Positions 5,788 to 11,581 of a stretch of DNA of 11,581 nucleotides are shown here, one piece after another. Location: assembly GCA_934481515.1 (NCBI GenBank), contig CAKSPO010000048.1, forward strand, positions 1 to 11,581. The letters are read 5' to 3'. A program made the position numbers and the translations under genes. The notes beneath the pieces were generated by a model. That model made no database searches and was not told the DNA's origin. It saw only the letters and a program-made list of their open reading frames with translations. How positions within the stretch are numbered: position 1 is the stretch's first letter; each line of letters starts with the position of its first letter. The DNA comes from an uncultured Eubacteriales bacterium (GTDB taxonomy: Bacteria; Bacillota; Clostridia; Oscillospirales; CAG-272).

Positions 5788-7199
5788 AAAATCTGGTGTT
5801 TTCTTCTGCCGTTGCGCAGGCGGAAGCCCTGTCTTCGGGGGAGTGTTCCTCCGAGGAACTGACCCGCGCCTGTCTGTCTGTGATCGCGGAAAAGGAGCCG
5901 GTTATCGGTGCCTTTCTTTATGTGGATTCCGAAGGGGCGCTTCAAGCCGCACGGGAGTCCGACCGGCGGCGCAAAAACGGAAAAGCATTCGGTGCTATGG
6001 ACGGGATTCCCGTTGCGCTGAAGGATAATTTTGAGGTCAGGGGGCTTCCCATGACCTGTGCTTCCGCCATGCTGAAAAATTATATTTCTCCGTATGACGC
6101 GACGGTTACGGAGAAACTGCGTCAGGCGGGTGCGGTCCTTCTCGGAAAGACCAACATGGACGAATTTGCAATGGGAAGCTCGGCGGAGTTTTCCGCTTAC
6201 CGTCCGGCAGTGAATCCGAGAAACCCGGACTGCGTTCCGGGCGGTTCTTCCGGCGGTTCCGCGGCGGCGGTTGCGGCAGGGGAAGCGCCTCTGACGCTCG
6301 GTTCCGATACGGGCGGCTCGGTGCGGGAGCCTGCGGCGTTTTGCGGCGTGTACGGCTTCAAGCCGACCTACGGAACCGTTTCCCGCTACGGACTGACGGC
6401 ATTTTCTTCTTCTTTGGATTGCGTGGGGATTCTTGCCCGGAGCGCCGGAGACTGTCGGATGCTTTTCTCCTGCCTTGCAGGAAAGGATCCGCGGGATGCG
6501 ACCTCTGTCGGGCTTCCTCAGACGGAAGAAATTTCTGTGACGAAGCTCCGGATCGGTGTCGTCAACGGGCAGACTTCCGCGGATGTGGAAGCGGGCGTCC
6601 GGACGGCAATTGCACGGCTTCGTGCCGCCGGAGCGGATTTTTCCGAATGTGTCCTTCCGCCGGCAGAGCAGGCACTGGCGGCGTATCATGTCATTTCCGC
6701 CACGGAGGGGGCATCCAACCTTGCCCGGTTTGACGGCATCCGGTATGGCTGCAGTGTCCGGGACGAGAACGCGGATGTGCAGAGCATTTACCGGAAATCC
6801 CGTGCGGCGGGGTTCGGGGACGAGGTCAAACGCCGAATCCTGTTCGGAACCGATATGCAGAGCGGGGAAAACCGGGAAACCTATTACCGGCGTGCACTTG
6901 CCTTCCGGGCAAGGGTTTGCCGGGAATCGGAAGCCGTATTTTCCGACTGCGATCTGCTTCTGCTTCCGGTGTCCCCGACCGTTGCGTTCCGCCGCGATGA
7001 AAAGCGGACGCGCGCGGAGGGGTACCGGTCGGATCTTTATACCGTATATGCAAGCCTTGCGGGACTTCCCGCCATTTCCGTGCCGGTCGGCAAAAATGCG
7101 GAGGGTCTGCCGATGGCGGTTCAGCTGGTAGCCGCGCCCTTCCGGGAAGCGCTCCTTTTGCGTATCGCGGAGAAGATCGGAGATTTCGCATATGTCTGA
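5784..7199 (+). CDS. gatA: Asp-tRNA(Asn)/Glu-tRNA(Gln) amidotransferase subunit A
   Basis: This amidase-signature subunit hydrolyses glutamine; the ammonia travels through a tunnel to GatB. The 471 residues match the family length. The Ser-cisSer-Lys triad is visible: Lys80 in GIPVALKDNF, Ser155 in GGSSGGSAAA and Ser179 in GSDTGGS, with the 75- and 24-residue spacing known from Staphylococcus GatA. Glutamine-binding candidates are the Arg in GDEVKRRI (345-352) and Asp417 in YRSDLYT. The motif after Ser179 is VREPAAF, where most GatA have IRQPAAF, so Glu182 replaces Gln. ATG 5784 overlaps the gatC stop by 4 nt and has GGAGGAAAA upstream. The open frame runs far upstream, but that part is out of frame with gatC and mnmE and is not coding. 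It overlaps gatB by 8 nt. Confidence 0.97.
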   Translation: MKNLVFSSAVAQAEALSSGECSSEELTRACLSVIAEKEPVIGAFLYVDSEGALQAARESDRRRKNGKAFGAMDGIPVALKDNFEVRGLPMTCASAMLKNYISPYDATVTEKLRQAGAVLLGKTNMDEFAMGSSAEFSAYRPAVNPRNPDCVPGGSSGGSAAAVAAGEAPLTLGSDTGGSVREPAAFCGVYGFKPTYGTVSRYGLTAFSSSLDCVGILARSAGDCRMLFSCLAGKDPRDATSVGLPQTEEISVTKLRIGVVNGQTSADVEAGVRTAIARLRAAGADFSECVLPPAEQALAAYHVISATEGASNLARFDGIRYGCSVRDENADVQSIYRKSRAAGFGDEVKRRILFGTDMQSGENRETYYRRALAFRARVCRESEAVFSDCDLLLLPVSPTVAFRRDEKRTRAEGYRSDLYTVYASLAGLPAISVPVGKNAEGLPMAVQLVAAPFREALLLRIAEKIGDFAYV

Positions 7200-8640
7200 G
7201 GCGGAATATGAAGCGGTGATCGGTCTGGAGGTTCATGCCGAGCTGAAAACGGAAACCAAGCTGTTCTGCTCCTGCCCGGTATCCTTCGGTGCCGCACCGA
7301 ATACGCACTGCTGCCCGGTCTGCCTCGGCCATCCCGGGGCACTTCCGACGGTCAACCGGGAGGCGCTTCGCAAAACCATTTTCGCGGGACTTGCACTGCA
7401 CTGCACGGTGGATCCGGTTTACCGCGCCGACCGGAAGCAGTATTTTTATCCGGATCTACCCAAGGCATACCAGATTTCACAGGGGGATTTTCCCCTCTGC
7501 CGGAATGGGTATCTGGAGATTGACGGGGACTTCGGTCATCGGCGGATTTCCATTGTCCGGATGCATCTGGAGGAGGATGCGGGAAAGCTGATGCATCAGG
7601 GCAATGCTACGCTTGCGGATTTCAACCGATGCGGCGTTCCGCTGATCGAAATCGTTTCCGCACCGGAACTGCGTTCGGGGGCGGAGGCGGCGGCATATCT
7701 GCGGGCGTTGCGTGCGATGCTGCTTGCAACCGGGGTCAGCAATTGCCGGATGGAGGAGGGCTCTTTGCGTTGCGATGTGAACGTGTCGGTTCGCCGTGCC
7801 GGAGAGCCGATTCCGCGTGTCCGTACGGAAATCAAAAATCTCAATTCCTTTTCTTATACGGAAAAGGCGATTGCATACGAGATTGCAAGGCAGATTGAGG
7901 AGCGGCAGTCGGGAATTCTCCCGGAACCGCAAACCAGAAGATATGATGAATCAACCGGGAAAACCGTGCGGATGCGCCGCAAGGAGAGCGGAGCGGATTA
8001 TCGCTTTCTGCCGGATCCTGATCTGCCACCTGTCCGGATTTCGGAGGAAGAGATTGAGTCGCTACGCAGCAAGCTTCCGGAACTTCCGGCGGAGCGGATC
8101 AGACGAATGACGGTACAGTACGGCATTCCGGAAAAGGATGCGGCACTTCTCTGCCGGGAGGCGGGACGCGCGGACTACTACGAAAAAGCCGCGACCGTCA
8201 CCCGTTATCCGGAAACGCTGTTACACCTGTTTTTGGGGGAAGTGTTACGTGAGTGCACCGAGAATCCGTTTTCCGCACCGATAGCGCCGGAGCGTCTCGG
8301 CGTACTTTCCGACTTGCTCGGCAGAAAGGAAATCAGCGGTGGGACAGCAAAAAAACTGCTTCAGCGCCTGAGGAAGGAAGACTTTGATCCCGGTGAGGCT
8401 GTCCTTCGGGAAGAGCTTGGTATTCTCCGGGAGCCTGAGCAAATCCGGAAACTTGTGACGGAGGCATTGAGTACAAATCCCCGCGCCGCGGCGGACTATC
8501 GAAAGGGAAAGACTGCCGCATTGCAGGCGCTCCTCGGGGGTGTGATGGCGAGAAGCGGAGGACGAGCAGACCCGGAACTTTCCGAAAGGATTCTGCGCCG
8601 GATGCTTGACGGGAACCCGGAAGAAAAAGGAGGGGACTGA
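7192..8640 (+). CDS. gatB: Asp-tRNA(Asn)/Glu-tRNA(Gln) amidotransferase subunit B
   Basis: GatB binds the misacylated tRNA, phosphorylates the acyl group with ATP and transfers ammonia to it. The 482 residues cover the whole family. The cradle domain starts VIGLEVHAELKTETKLFC and has four cysteines (26, 28, 41, 44) expected to bind zinc, so this is the zinc-containing type and not the Staphylococcus type, which lacks them. Further landmarks are the MHLEEDAGK motif, RMEEGSLRCDVNVS, IKNLNSFSY, RRYDESTGKT and DYRFLPDPDLPPV. The C-terminal YqeY-like tail domain ends with DYRKGKTAALQALLGGVMA and DPELSERILRRML. ATG 7192 lies inside the gatA end and follows GGAGAT. Together with gatC and gatA it forms a complete enzyme. 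Confidence 0.97.
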   Translation: MSEAEYEAVIGLEVHAELKTETKLFCSCPVSFGAAPNTHCCPVCLGHPGALPTVNREALRKTIFAGLALHCTVDPVYRADRKQYFYPDLPKAYQISQGDFPLCRNGYLEIDGDFGHRRISIVRMHLEEDAGKLMHQGNATLADFNRCGVPLIEIVSAPELRSGAEAAAYLRALRAMLLATGVSNCRMEEGSLRCDVNVSVRRAGEPIPRVRTEIKNLNSFSYTEKAIAYEIARQIEERQSGILPEPQTRRYDESTGKTVRMRRKESGADYRFLPDPDLPPVRISEEEIESLRSKLPELPAERIRRMTVQYGIPEKDAALLCREAGRADYYEKAATVTRYPETLLHLFLGEVLRECTENPFSAPIAPERLGVLSDLLGRKEISGGTAKKLLQRLRKEDFDPGEAVLREELGILREPEQIRKLVTEALSTNPRAAADYRKGKTAALQALLGGVMARSGGRADPELSERILRRMLDGNPEEKGGD

Positions 8641-8643
8641 ACC

Positions 8644-9150
8644 GTGTACGATTACAGACCTGTTTATCCGAAAAAAGGCGAAAAATGGCTTTCGGCAGGG
8701 CTTCTGGCATTGGCGGTTTCGCTTTTTGCCGTTGCCGCGCGCCCGGGAACGCCGTTTCCCGCATTGTTTCAGCTCTGTGGTGTCGGTGCGCTTGCGGGCA
8801 TGATACTGGTCATTTGCCTTTGCCTGATGAAAAGCTATTCCTATCGGATTGAACCGAGACAGGGCGCCGCAGAGGGAACACCGCCGGATTTTGTGATTAC
8901 CGAGACCTGCGGGCGACGGATTACGGTGGTTTGCCGCGTCAGCGTGAACTCGGTTCTTTCGGCAACTCCATGGAGTCGGGAAAATGCCAAAGCCTTTCGC
9001 CGGAACCGGCATCGGGAGCCGTGCTATCGCTATACGGGGTTGATTTTTGCAAAAGAGGAATATTGCCTTGCGGTTTGCGAAAACGAAGTTTCCTTTTTTG
9101 TCCGGATTTGTGCGGATTCCGATTTGATTCGTCTGCTCACCACGCACTGA
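8644..9150 (+). CDS. Hypothetical protein with two membrane helices
   Basis: I do not recognise this 168-residue protein. It has a short charged N-terminus (YDYRPVYPKKGEK), two closely spaced hydrophobic helices (about 15-32 and 40-63) and a C-terminal part of about 100 residues with alternating beta-like stretches (DFVITETCG, RRITVVCRVS, YCLAVCENEVSFFVRI). Two membrane helices followed by a beta-rich cytosolic domain resemble bacterial PH-like membrane proteins, but this is a guess. It has nine cysteines, many for its size. The start is GTG 8644, three bases after the gatB stop, with AAGGAGGGG (8627-8635) inside the gatB end. It is therefore probably co-transcribed and translated with gatCAB. 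No promoter lies between them. Confidence 0.75.
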   Translation: MYDYRPVYPKKGEKWLSAGLLALAVSLFAVAARPGTPFPALFQLCGVGALAGMILVICLCLMKSYSYRIEPRQGAAEGTPPDFVITETCGRRITVVCRVSVNSVLSATPWSRENAKAFRRNRHREPCYRYTGLIFAKEEYCLAVCENEVSFFVRICADSDLIRLLTTH

Positions 9151-9185
9151 CAGCAATATTTGTCCTTTACAGACCCATTTGTGTC

Positions 9186-9214
9186 TTGAAATACAGCATC
9201 TATTGTCTTATAAT
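9186..9214 (+). promoter_or_regulatory. Probable sigma-A promoter upstream of the sugar operon
   Basis: TTGAAA (9186-9191) and TATAAT (9209-9214) lie 17 bp apart, near consensus. The start would be near 9221, so the leader to the next gene would be about 98 nt and would cross the terminator at 9240-9272 and the direct repeats at 9269-9301. Confidence 0.7.
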
Positions 9215-9239
9215 AAAGCATAAGAAGCTGTAACTTCTG

Positions 9240-9272
9240 TCCGCCGCAGTTTCTGTGGCGGATCATTTTTTT
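9240..9272 (+). terminator. Intrinsic terminator inside the sugar-operon leader
   Basis: TCCGCCGCAG (9240-9249) pairs with CTGTGGCGGA (9253-9262) over 10 bp including one G-U pair, with a TTT loop. After TCA come seven T (9266-9272). It may terminate the mnmE-gatCAB transcript or act as an attenuator for transcripts starting at about 9221. A small hairpin, AGAAG/CTTCT, lies just before it (9222-9238 region). Confidence 0.85.
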
Positions 9273-9301
9273 ACCCAAGTGTAGAATTTTACCCAAGTGT
9301 A
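9269..9301. repeat. Two 15-bp direct repeats spaced 18 bp, candidate operator
   Basis: TTTTACCCAAGTGTA occurs at 9269-9283 and again, identically, at 9287-9301, so the period is 18 bp. The first copy shares its T-run with the terminator tail; the second ends just before the AAGGAGAGG ribosome site. TACCCAAGTGTA is weakly dyadic (TAC/GTA ends). The location, between terminator and start codon, fits an operator for a repressor or a local duplication. Confidence 0.65.
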
Positions 9302-9318
9302 AAAAGGAGAGGATCAGA

Positions 9319-10134
9319 ATGACGTTCCCGGTTGCGATTCAGGTTTATTCCGTAAGAGATGCCGCAAGCAAAAATATGTACGGCACCCTCAAAAAGCTGA
9401 AGGAAATGGGTTATGACGGCGTGGAGTTTGCAGGACTTTACGGTCACACGCCGGAGGAAGTGCGCGAGATGTGCGAGGATATTGGTCTGGTTCCGATTTC
9501 CGCTCATGTTCCGTATATTGATATGGTCAGAGACCCGGAAGGTGTTCTCAAACAGTATGCGGAGATCGGTTGCAAATATGTGGCGGTTCCGTATCTGACA
9601 GAGGAGTACCGTCCCGGAACGCCGCGCTTCCCAGAGGTCATCAGCAACGTCAAAATGATCGGTGCTGTGGCGAAAAAGCTTGGTATGACTCTGTTGTACC
9701 ACAACCACGATTTTGAATTTCTCAAGATCGACGGCAAGTATGCGCTGGACATTCTTTACGAGAGCGTTCCCGCAGACCTTTTGCAGACAGAGCTGGATCT
9801 GTGCTGGGTCAATGTCGGCGGCGAGAATCCGTCCGAGTATCTGCTGAAGTATACCGGACGCGCACCCGTGGTGCATTATAAGGACTTTGCGGGTTCCAAG
9901 TCGGAGAATATGTATGAACTGATCGGAATTGAGAAAAAAGCTTCCGCTCCCTCGGAGGCGTTTGAATTCCGCCCGGTCGGTTACGGCAAGCAGGATTTCC
10001 CTGCCATTCTCAAGGCGACGGAGCAGGCCGGATGCACATGGGTGATTGTGGAGCAGGATCAGCCGTCCATGGGGCTTTCTCCGATGGAGTGCGCCGCAAA
10101 GAGCCGGGCTTATCTGAAGAGCATCGGTTGCTGA
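9319..10134 (+). CDS. Sugar phosphate isomerase/epimerase family (xylose-isomerase-like TIM barrel)
   Basis: This is a metal-dependent TIM-barrel protein of the AP endonuclease family 2/IolE-like superfamily. Members isomerise or epimerise sugars, or act on inositol and keto-sugar intermediates. The 271 residues show the family pattern: IQVYSVRDAASKNMYGTLKK at the first strand, MGYDGVEFAG, ISAHVPY (H63), LLYHNHDFEF (128-130), LQTELDLCWVNVGG (D160), VVHYKDF (H186) and WVIVEQDQPS (E245). D160, H186 and E245 with a residue of the HNHDFEF strand are the likely metal site. There is no signal peptide, so it is cytosolic. ATG 9319 follows AAGGAGAGG. It is paired with a Gfo/Idh/MocA oxidoreductase 76 nt downstream, a frequent partnership in sugar or polyol catabolism. 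The exact substrate cannot be told. Confidence 0.88.
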   Translation: MTFPVAIQVYSVRDAASKNMYGTLKKLKEMGYDGVEFAGLYGHTPEEVREMCEDIGLVPISAHVPYIDMVRDPEGVLKQYAEIGCKYVAVPYLTEEYRPGTPRFPEVISNVKMIGAVAKKLGMTLLYHNHDFEFLKIDGKYALDILYESVPADLLQTELDLCWVNVGGENPSEYLLKYTGRAPVVHYKDFAGSKSENMYELIGIEKKASAPSEAFEFRPVGYGKQDFPAILKATEQAGCTWVIVEQDQPSMGLSPMECAAKSRAYLKSIGC

Positions 10135-10149
10135 GTCTGTTCGGAACGA

Positions 10150-10181
10150 TTGAAATATATTGAGAACGAAAACAATATAAT
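10150..10181 (+). promoter_or_regulatory. Weak internal promoter candidate
   Basis: A perfect TATAAT sits at 10176-10181 in the 76-nt gap, but the only TTGAAA (10150-10155) is 20 bp away, longer than the normal 16-18. It may give weak or activated transcription of the downstream dehydrogenase. Chance is possible in AT-rich DNA. Confidence 0.3.
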
Positions 10182-10210
10182 AAACATTAAGATTAACGGA
10201 GGTTTTTGTC

Positions 10211-11374
10211 ATGGGATTGGACGATTTTAAGGAAAACCAGGAAAAGAAAGTCGTTGACGCCACGAAGAAGCTCAGAATCGGTATCATCGGTTGCGGATGG
10301 ATTGCGGGTTCGCACATTACATCTTATCTGCGTCAGCCCGATGTGGAAATCGTTGCCGGTGCGGATCTGATTCCCGGTAAAGCAAAGGCATTTTTTGAGA
10401 AATACGGCGTTGAAAATGTCAAGACCGATTATGCTTCCCACAAGGAAATGCTGGACGACGAAAGTCTGAAGCTGGATGCGGTTTCTGTCTGCACCTACAA
10501 CCGCCAGCATGCGGCTCCCGCAATTTACGCGCTGAAGAAGGGCATCAATGTCCTTCTGGAAAAGCCGTTCACGGTGACCACTGAGGAAGCGGTCGAGGTC
10601 ATGAAGGCGGAGAAGGAGAGCGGAAAGATTCTCTCCATTGGTTTCCAGCCCAGAATGGATGCCAATATGAAGATGATCAAGAAGATTGTCGAATCCGGAG
10701 CACTGGGGAAAATTTATTACATCCAGACAGGCGGCGGACGCCGTCGCGGCATTCCGACGCCGTTCGGAACCTCCTTCATTGAGGACAAGACGGCAGGACT
10801 GGGCGCACTGGGTGACATCGGTTGTTATTCTCTGGATATGGTGCTCAATGCCATCGGATATCCGAAGCCTCTGACGGTTTCCGGCTACAAGTCCGCTTTC
10901 TTTGGCACTGATCCCAACTATTCTAACTATGTCAAGACCGGACATCCGGAATATGCGAAGCTTTTCGGAGTGGATGATTTTGCGGCAGCGTTTGTTCGTC
11001 TGGAGGGCGGTATTGTTCTGGACTTCCGGATTGCATGGGCAATGAACCTTGACACTCCCGGTGACACCATTATCATGGGTACCAAGGGGAGCCTGCGGAT
11101 TCCGTCCACTGAGTGCTGGAACGGTTCTGTCGGCGGTCCGATGATCCTGTATCATGAGGTTTGCGGTGAGCAGACCCAGACCCAGATCCCGATCATTCCG
11201 ATGAAAGAGGATCTGTTTGACCTGAAGATTCGTACCTTCCTGGATGCAATCAAGGAAGGCGGCAAGGCTCCGGTTCCGTCGTCTCAGATCCTTTACAATC
11301 AGGCGATCATTGACGGCATTGCAAAGTCTGCCGAGGCAGGTCACGAAATCGAGATCAAAATTCCCGAAATCTGA
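10211..11374 (+). CDS. Gfo/Idh/MocA family oxidoreductase
   Basis: This is an NAD(P)-dependent dehydrogenase of the Gfo/Idh/MocA family, which oxidises sugars, inositols or sugar derivatives. The 387 residues have an N-terminal Rossmann domain with LRIGIIGCGWIAG (21-33, GxGxxA), a DAVSVCTYNRQHA segment and the signature LLEKPF with Lys118. The C-terminal beta-sheet domain has LGALGDIGCYSLD (197-209); Asp202 fits the family Asp, and Tyr206 stands where many members have His. The first 20 residues are an extra charged N-terminal stretch. ATG 10211 follows ACGGAGG at good spacing. It probably acts in the same pathway as the TIM-barrel protein upstream, which would isomerise a keto-sugar made or used by this enzyme. 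The substrate is unknown. A terminator follows at 11411. Confidence 0.92.
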   Translation: MGLDDFKENQEKKVVDATKKLRIGIIGCGWIAGSHITSYLRQPDVEIVAGADLIPGKAKAFFEKYGVENVKTDYASHKEMLDDESLKLDAVSVCTYNRQHAAPAIYALKKGINVLLEKPFTVTTEEAVEVMKAEKESGKILSIGFQPRMDANMKMIKKIVESGALGKIYYIQTGGGRRRGIPTPFGTSFIEDKTAGLGALGDIGCYSLDMVLNAIGYPKPLTVSGYKSAFFGTDPNYSNYVKTGHPEYAKLFGVDDFAAAFVRLEGGIVLDFRIAWAMNLDTPGDTIIMGTKGSLRIPSTECWNGSVGGPMILYHEVCGEQTQTQIPIIPMKEDLFDLKIRTFLDAIKEGGKAPVPSSQILYNQAIIDGIAKSAEAGHEIEIKIPEI

Positions 11375-11410
11375 ACCGGCTACTGCATTTATTTATAACT
11401 GAAATTGAAT

Positions 11411-11458
11411 TCCCCCGAAGCTGGACAAACAGTTGTCGGGGGAGTTTTGCCGTCTTTT
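11411..11458 (+). terminator. Intrinsic terminator after the Gfo/Idh/MocA gene
   Basis: TCCCCCGA (11411-11418) pairs perfectly with TCGGGGGA (11436-11443). An inner GCTG/CAGT pairing extends the stem. It is followed by TTTT (11445-11448) and a later TTTTT run ending about 11459. It closes the two-gene operon. The stretch 11459-11552 has no open reading frame with a start signal and consists of AT-rich DNA with long A and T runs. Confidence 0.8.
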
Positions 11459-11552
11459 TAAGCAAACATGAATTTCTGTGCCTCCCTATTTTCGGATTTG
11501 GCTCGGGAACTCAAATTTTTTTAAAAACCTCAAAAAAAAATAAAAAAGGGGG

Positions 11553-11581
11553 TTGACAAGGAGGGGGAAGGAGTGGTATAA
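11553..11581 (+). promoter_or_regulatory. Promoter at the right edge for a gene outside the window
   Basis: TTGACA (11553-11558) is followed 18 bp later by TATAA (11577-11581), cut by the window end. A-runs upstream (11532-11547) look like an UP element. The spacer is almost purely purine, with GGGGG runs on both sides of the -35. The next gene lies beyond the window. Confidence 0.7.

Noticed and set aside
9289..10317. Minus-strand frame opposite the TIM-barrel gene, and another at 10193-11344 opposite the dehydrogenase
   Set aside because: Both are shadows of genes with intact motifs on the + strand.
1..11581. CRISPR arrays, transposons, prophage or toxin-antitoxin genes
   Set aside because: No repeat-spacer pattern, transposase, integrase or toxin-like gene was found. 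The only notable direct repeat is the two-copy motif at 9269-9301.

Overview
The window looks like a chromosomal segment of a Gram-positive Clostridia bacterium, probably of the gut Oscillospirales/Ruminococcaceae type. The evidence is consensus sigma-A promoters (TTGACA, 17 bp, TATAAT), strong GGAGG-type ribosome binding sites, a lipoprotein-type YidC with a long charged tail, a Jag protein with its own N-terminal domain, and the GatCAB amidotransferase. GC is moderate and purine-rich codons dominate the coding strand. The lineage is an inference; no rRNA or other phylogenetic marker is present.

Left edge (1-432). On the minus strand, a perfect consensus promoter (149-177) drives a structured leader of about 70 nt and then the 5' half of a tRNA-Leu with anticodon CAG (72 down to about 34). 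After the anticodon loop the sequence stops matching a tRNA and forms other small hairpins up to the window edge. The gene is therefore interrupted, truncated or damaged, or the contig end is wrong. Divergently, a TTGACA/TATACT promoter (324-352) starts the rpmH operon.

Region 433-3998 is the classic origin-proximal cluster rpmH (L34), rnpA (RNase P protein), yidD, yidC and jag. It supplies a ribosomal protein, tRNA 5' processing, membrane protein insertion and an RNA-binding partner. Neither dnaA nor DnaA boxes are visible. YidC has a glutamate where the family normally has a positively charged residue in the first core membrane helix, plus two large extracytoplasmic segments. A strong hairpin with a U tract follows jag.

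Region 4085-9150 carries mnmE (tRNA wobble uridine modification) followed immediately by gatC, gatA and gatB (amidation of misacylated Glu-tRNAGln and/or Asp-tRNAAsn) and a small two-helix membrane protein of unknown function. The genes are joined by overlaps or tiny gaps. The usual partner mnmG does not follow mnmE; gatCAB takes its place, which makes this a tRNA-centred operon.

Region 9151-11458 is a separate two-gene sugar or inositol-type catabolic unit: a xylose-isomerase-like TIM-barrel protein and a Gfo/Idh/MocA oxidoreductase, closed by a terminator. In front of it lie, in order, a consensus-like promoter, a strong intrinsic terminator and two 15-bp direct repeats spaced 18 bp. This suggests either attenuation, a small terminated RNA, or the end of the upstream operon followed by an operator. 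The window ends on another promoter (11553-11581) embedded in A-runs and G-runs, serving a gene outside the window. No CRISPR array, insertion sequence, prophage or defence gene was found.
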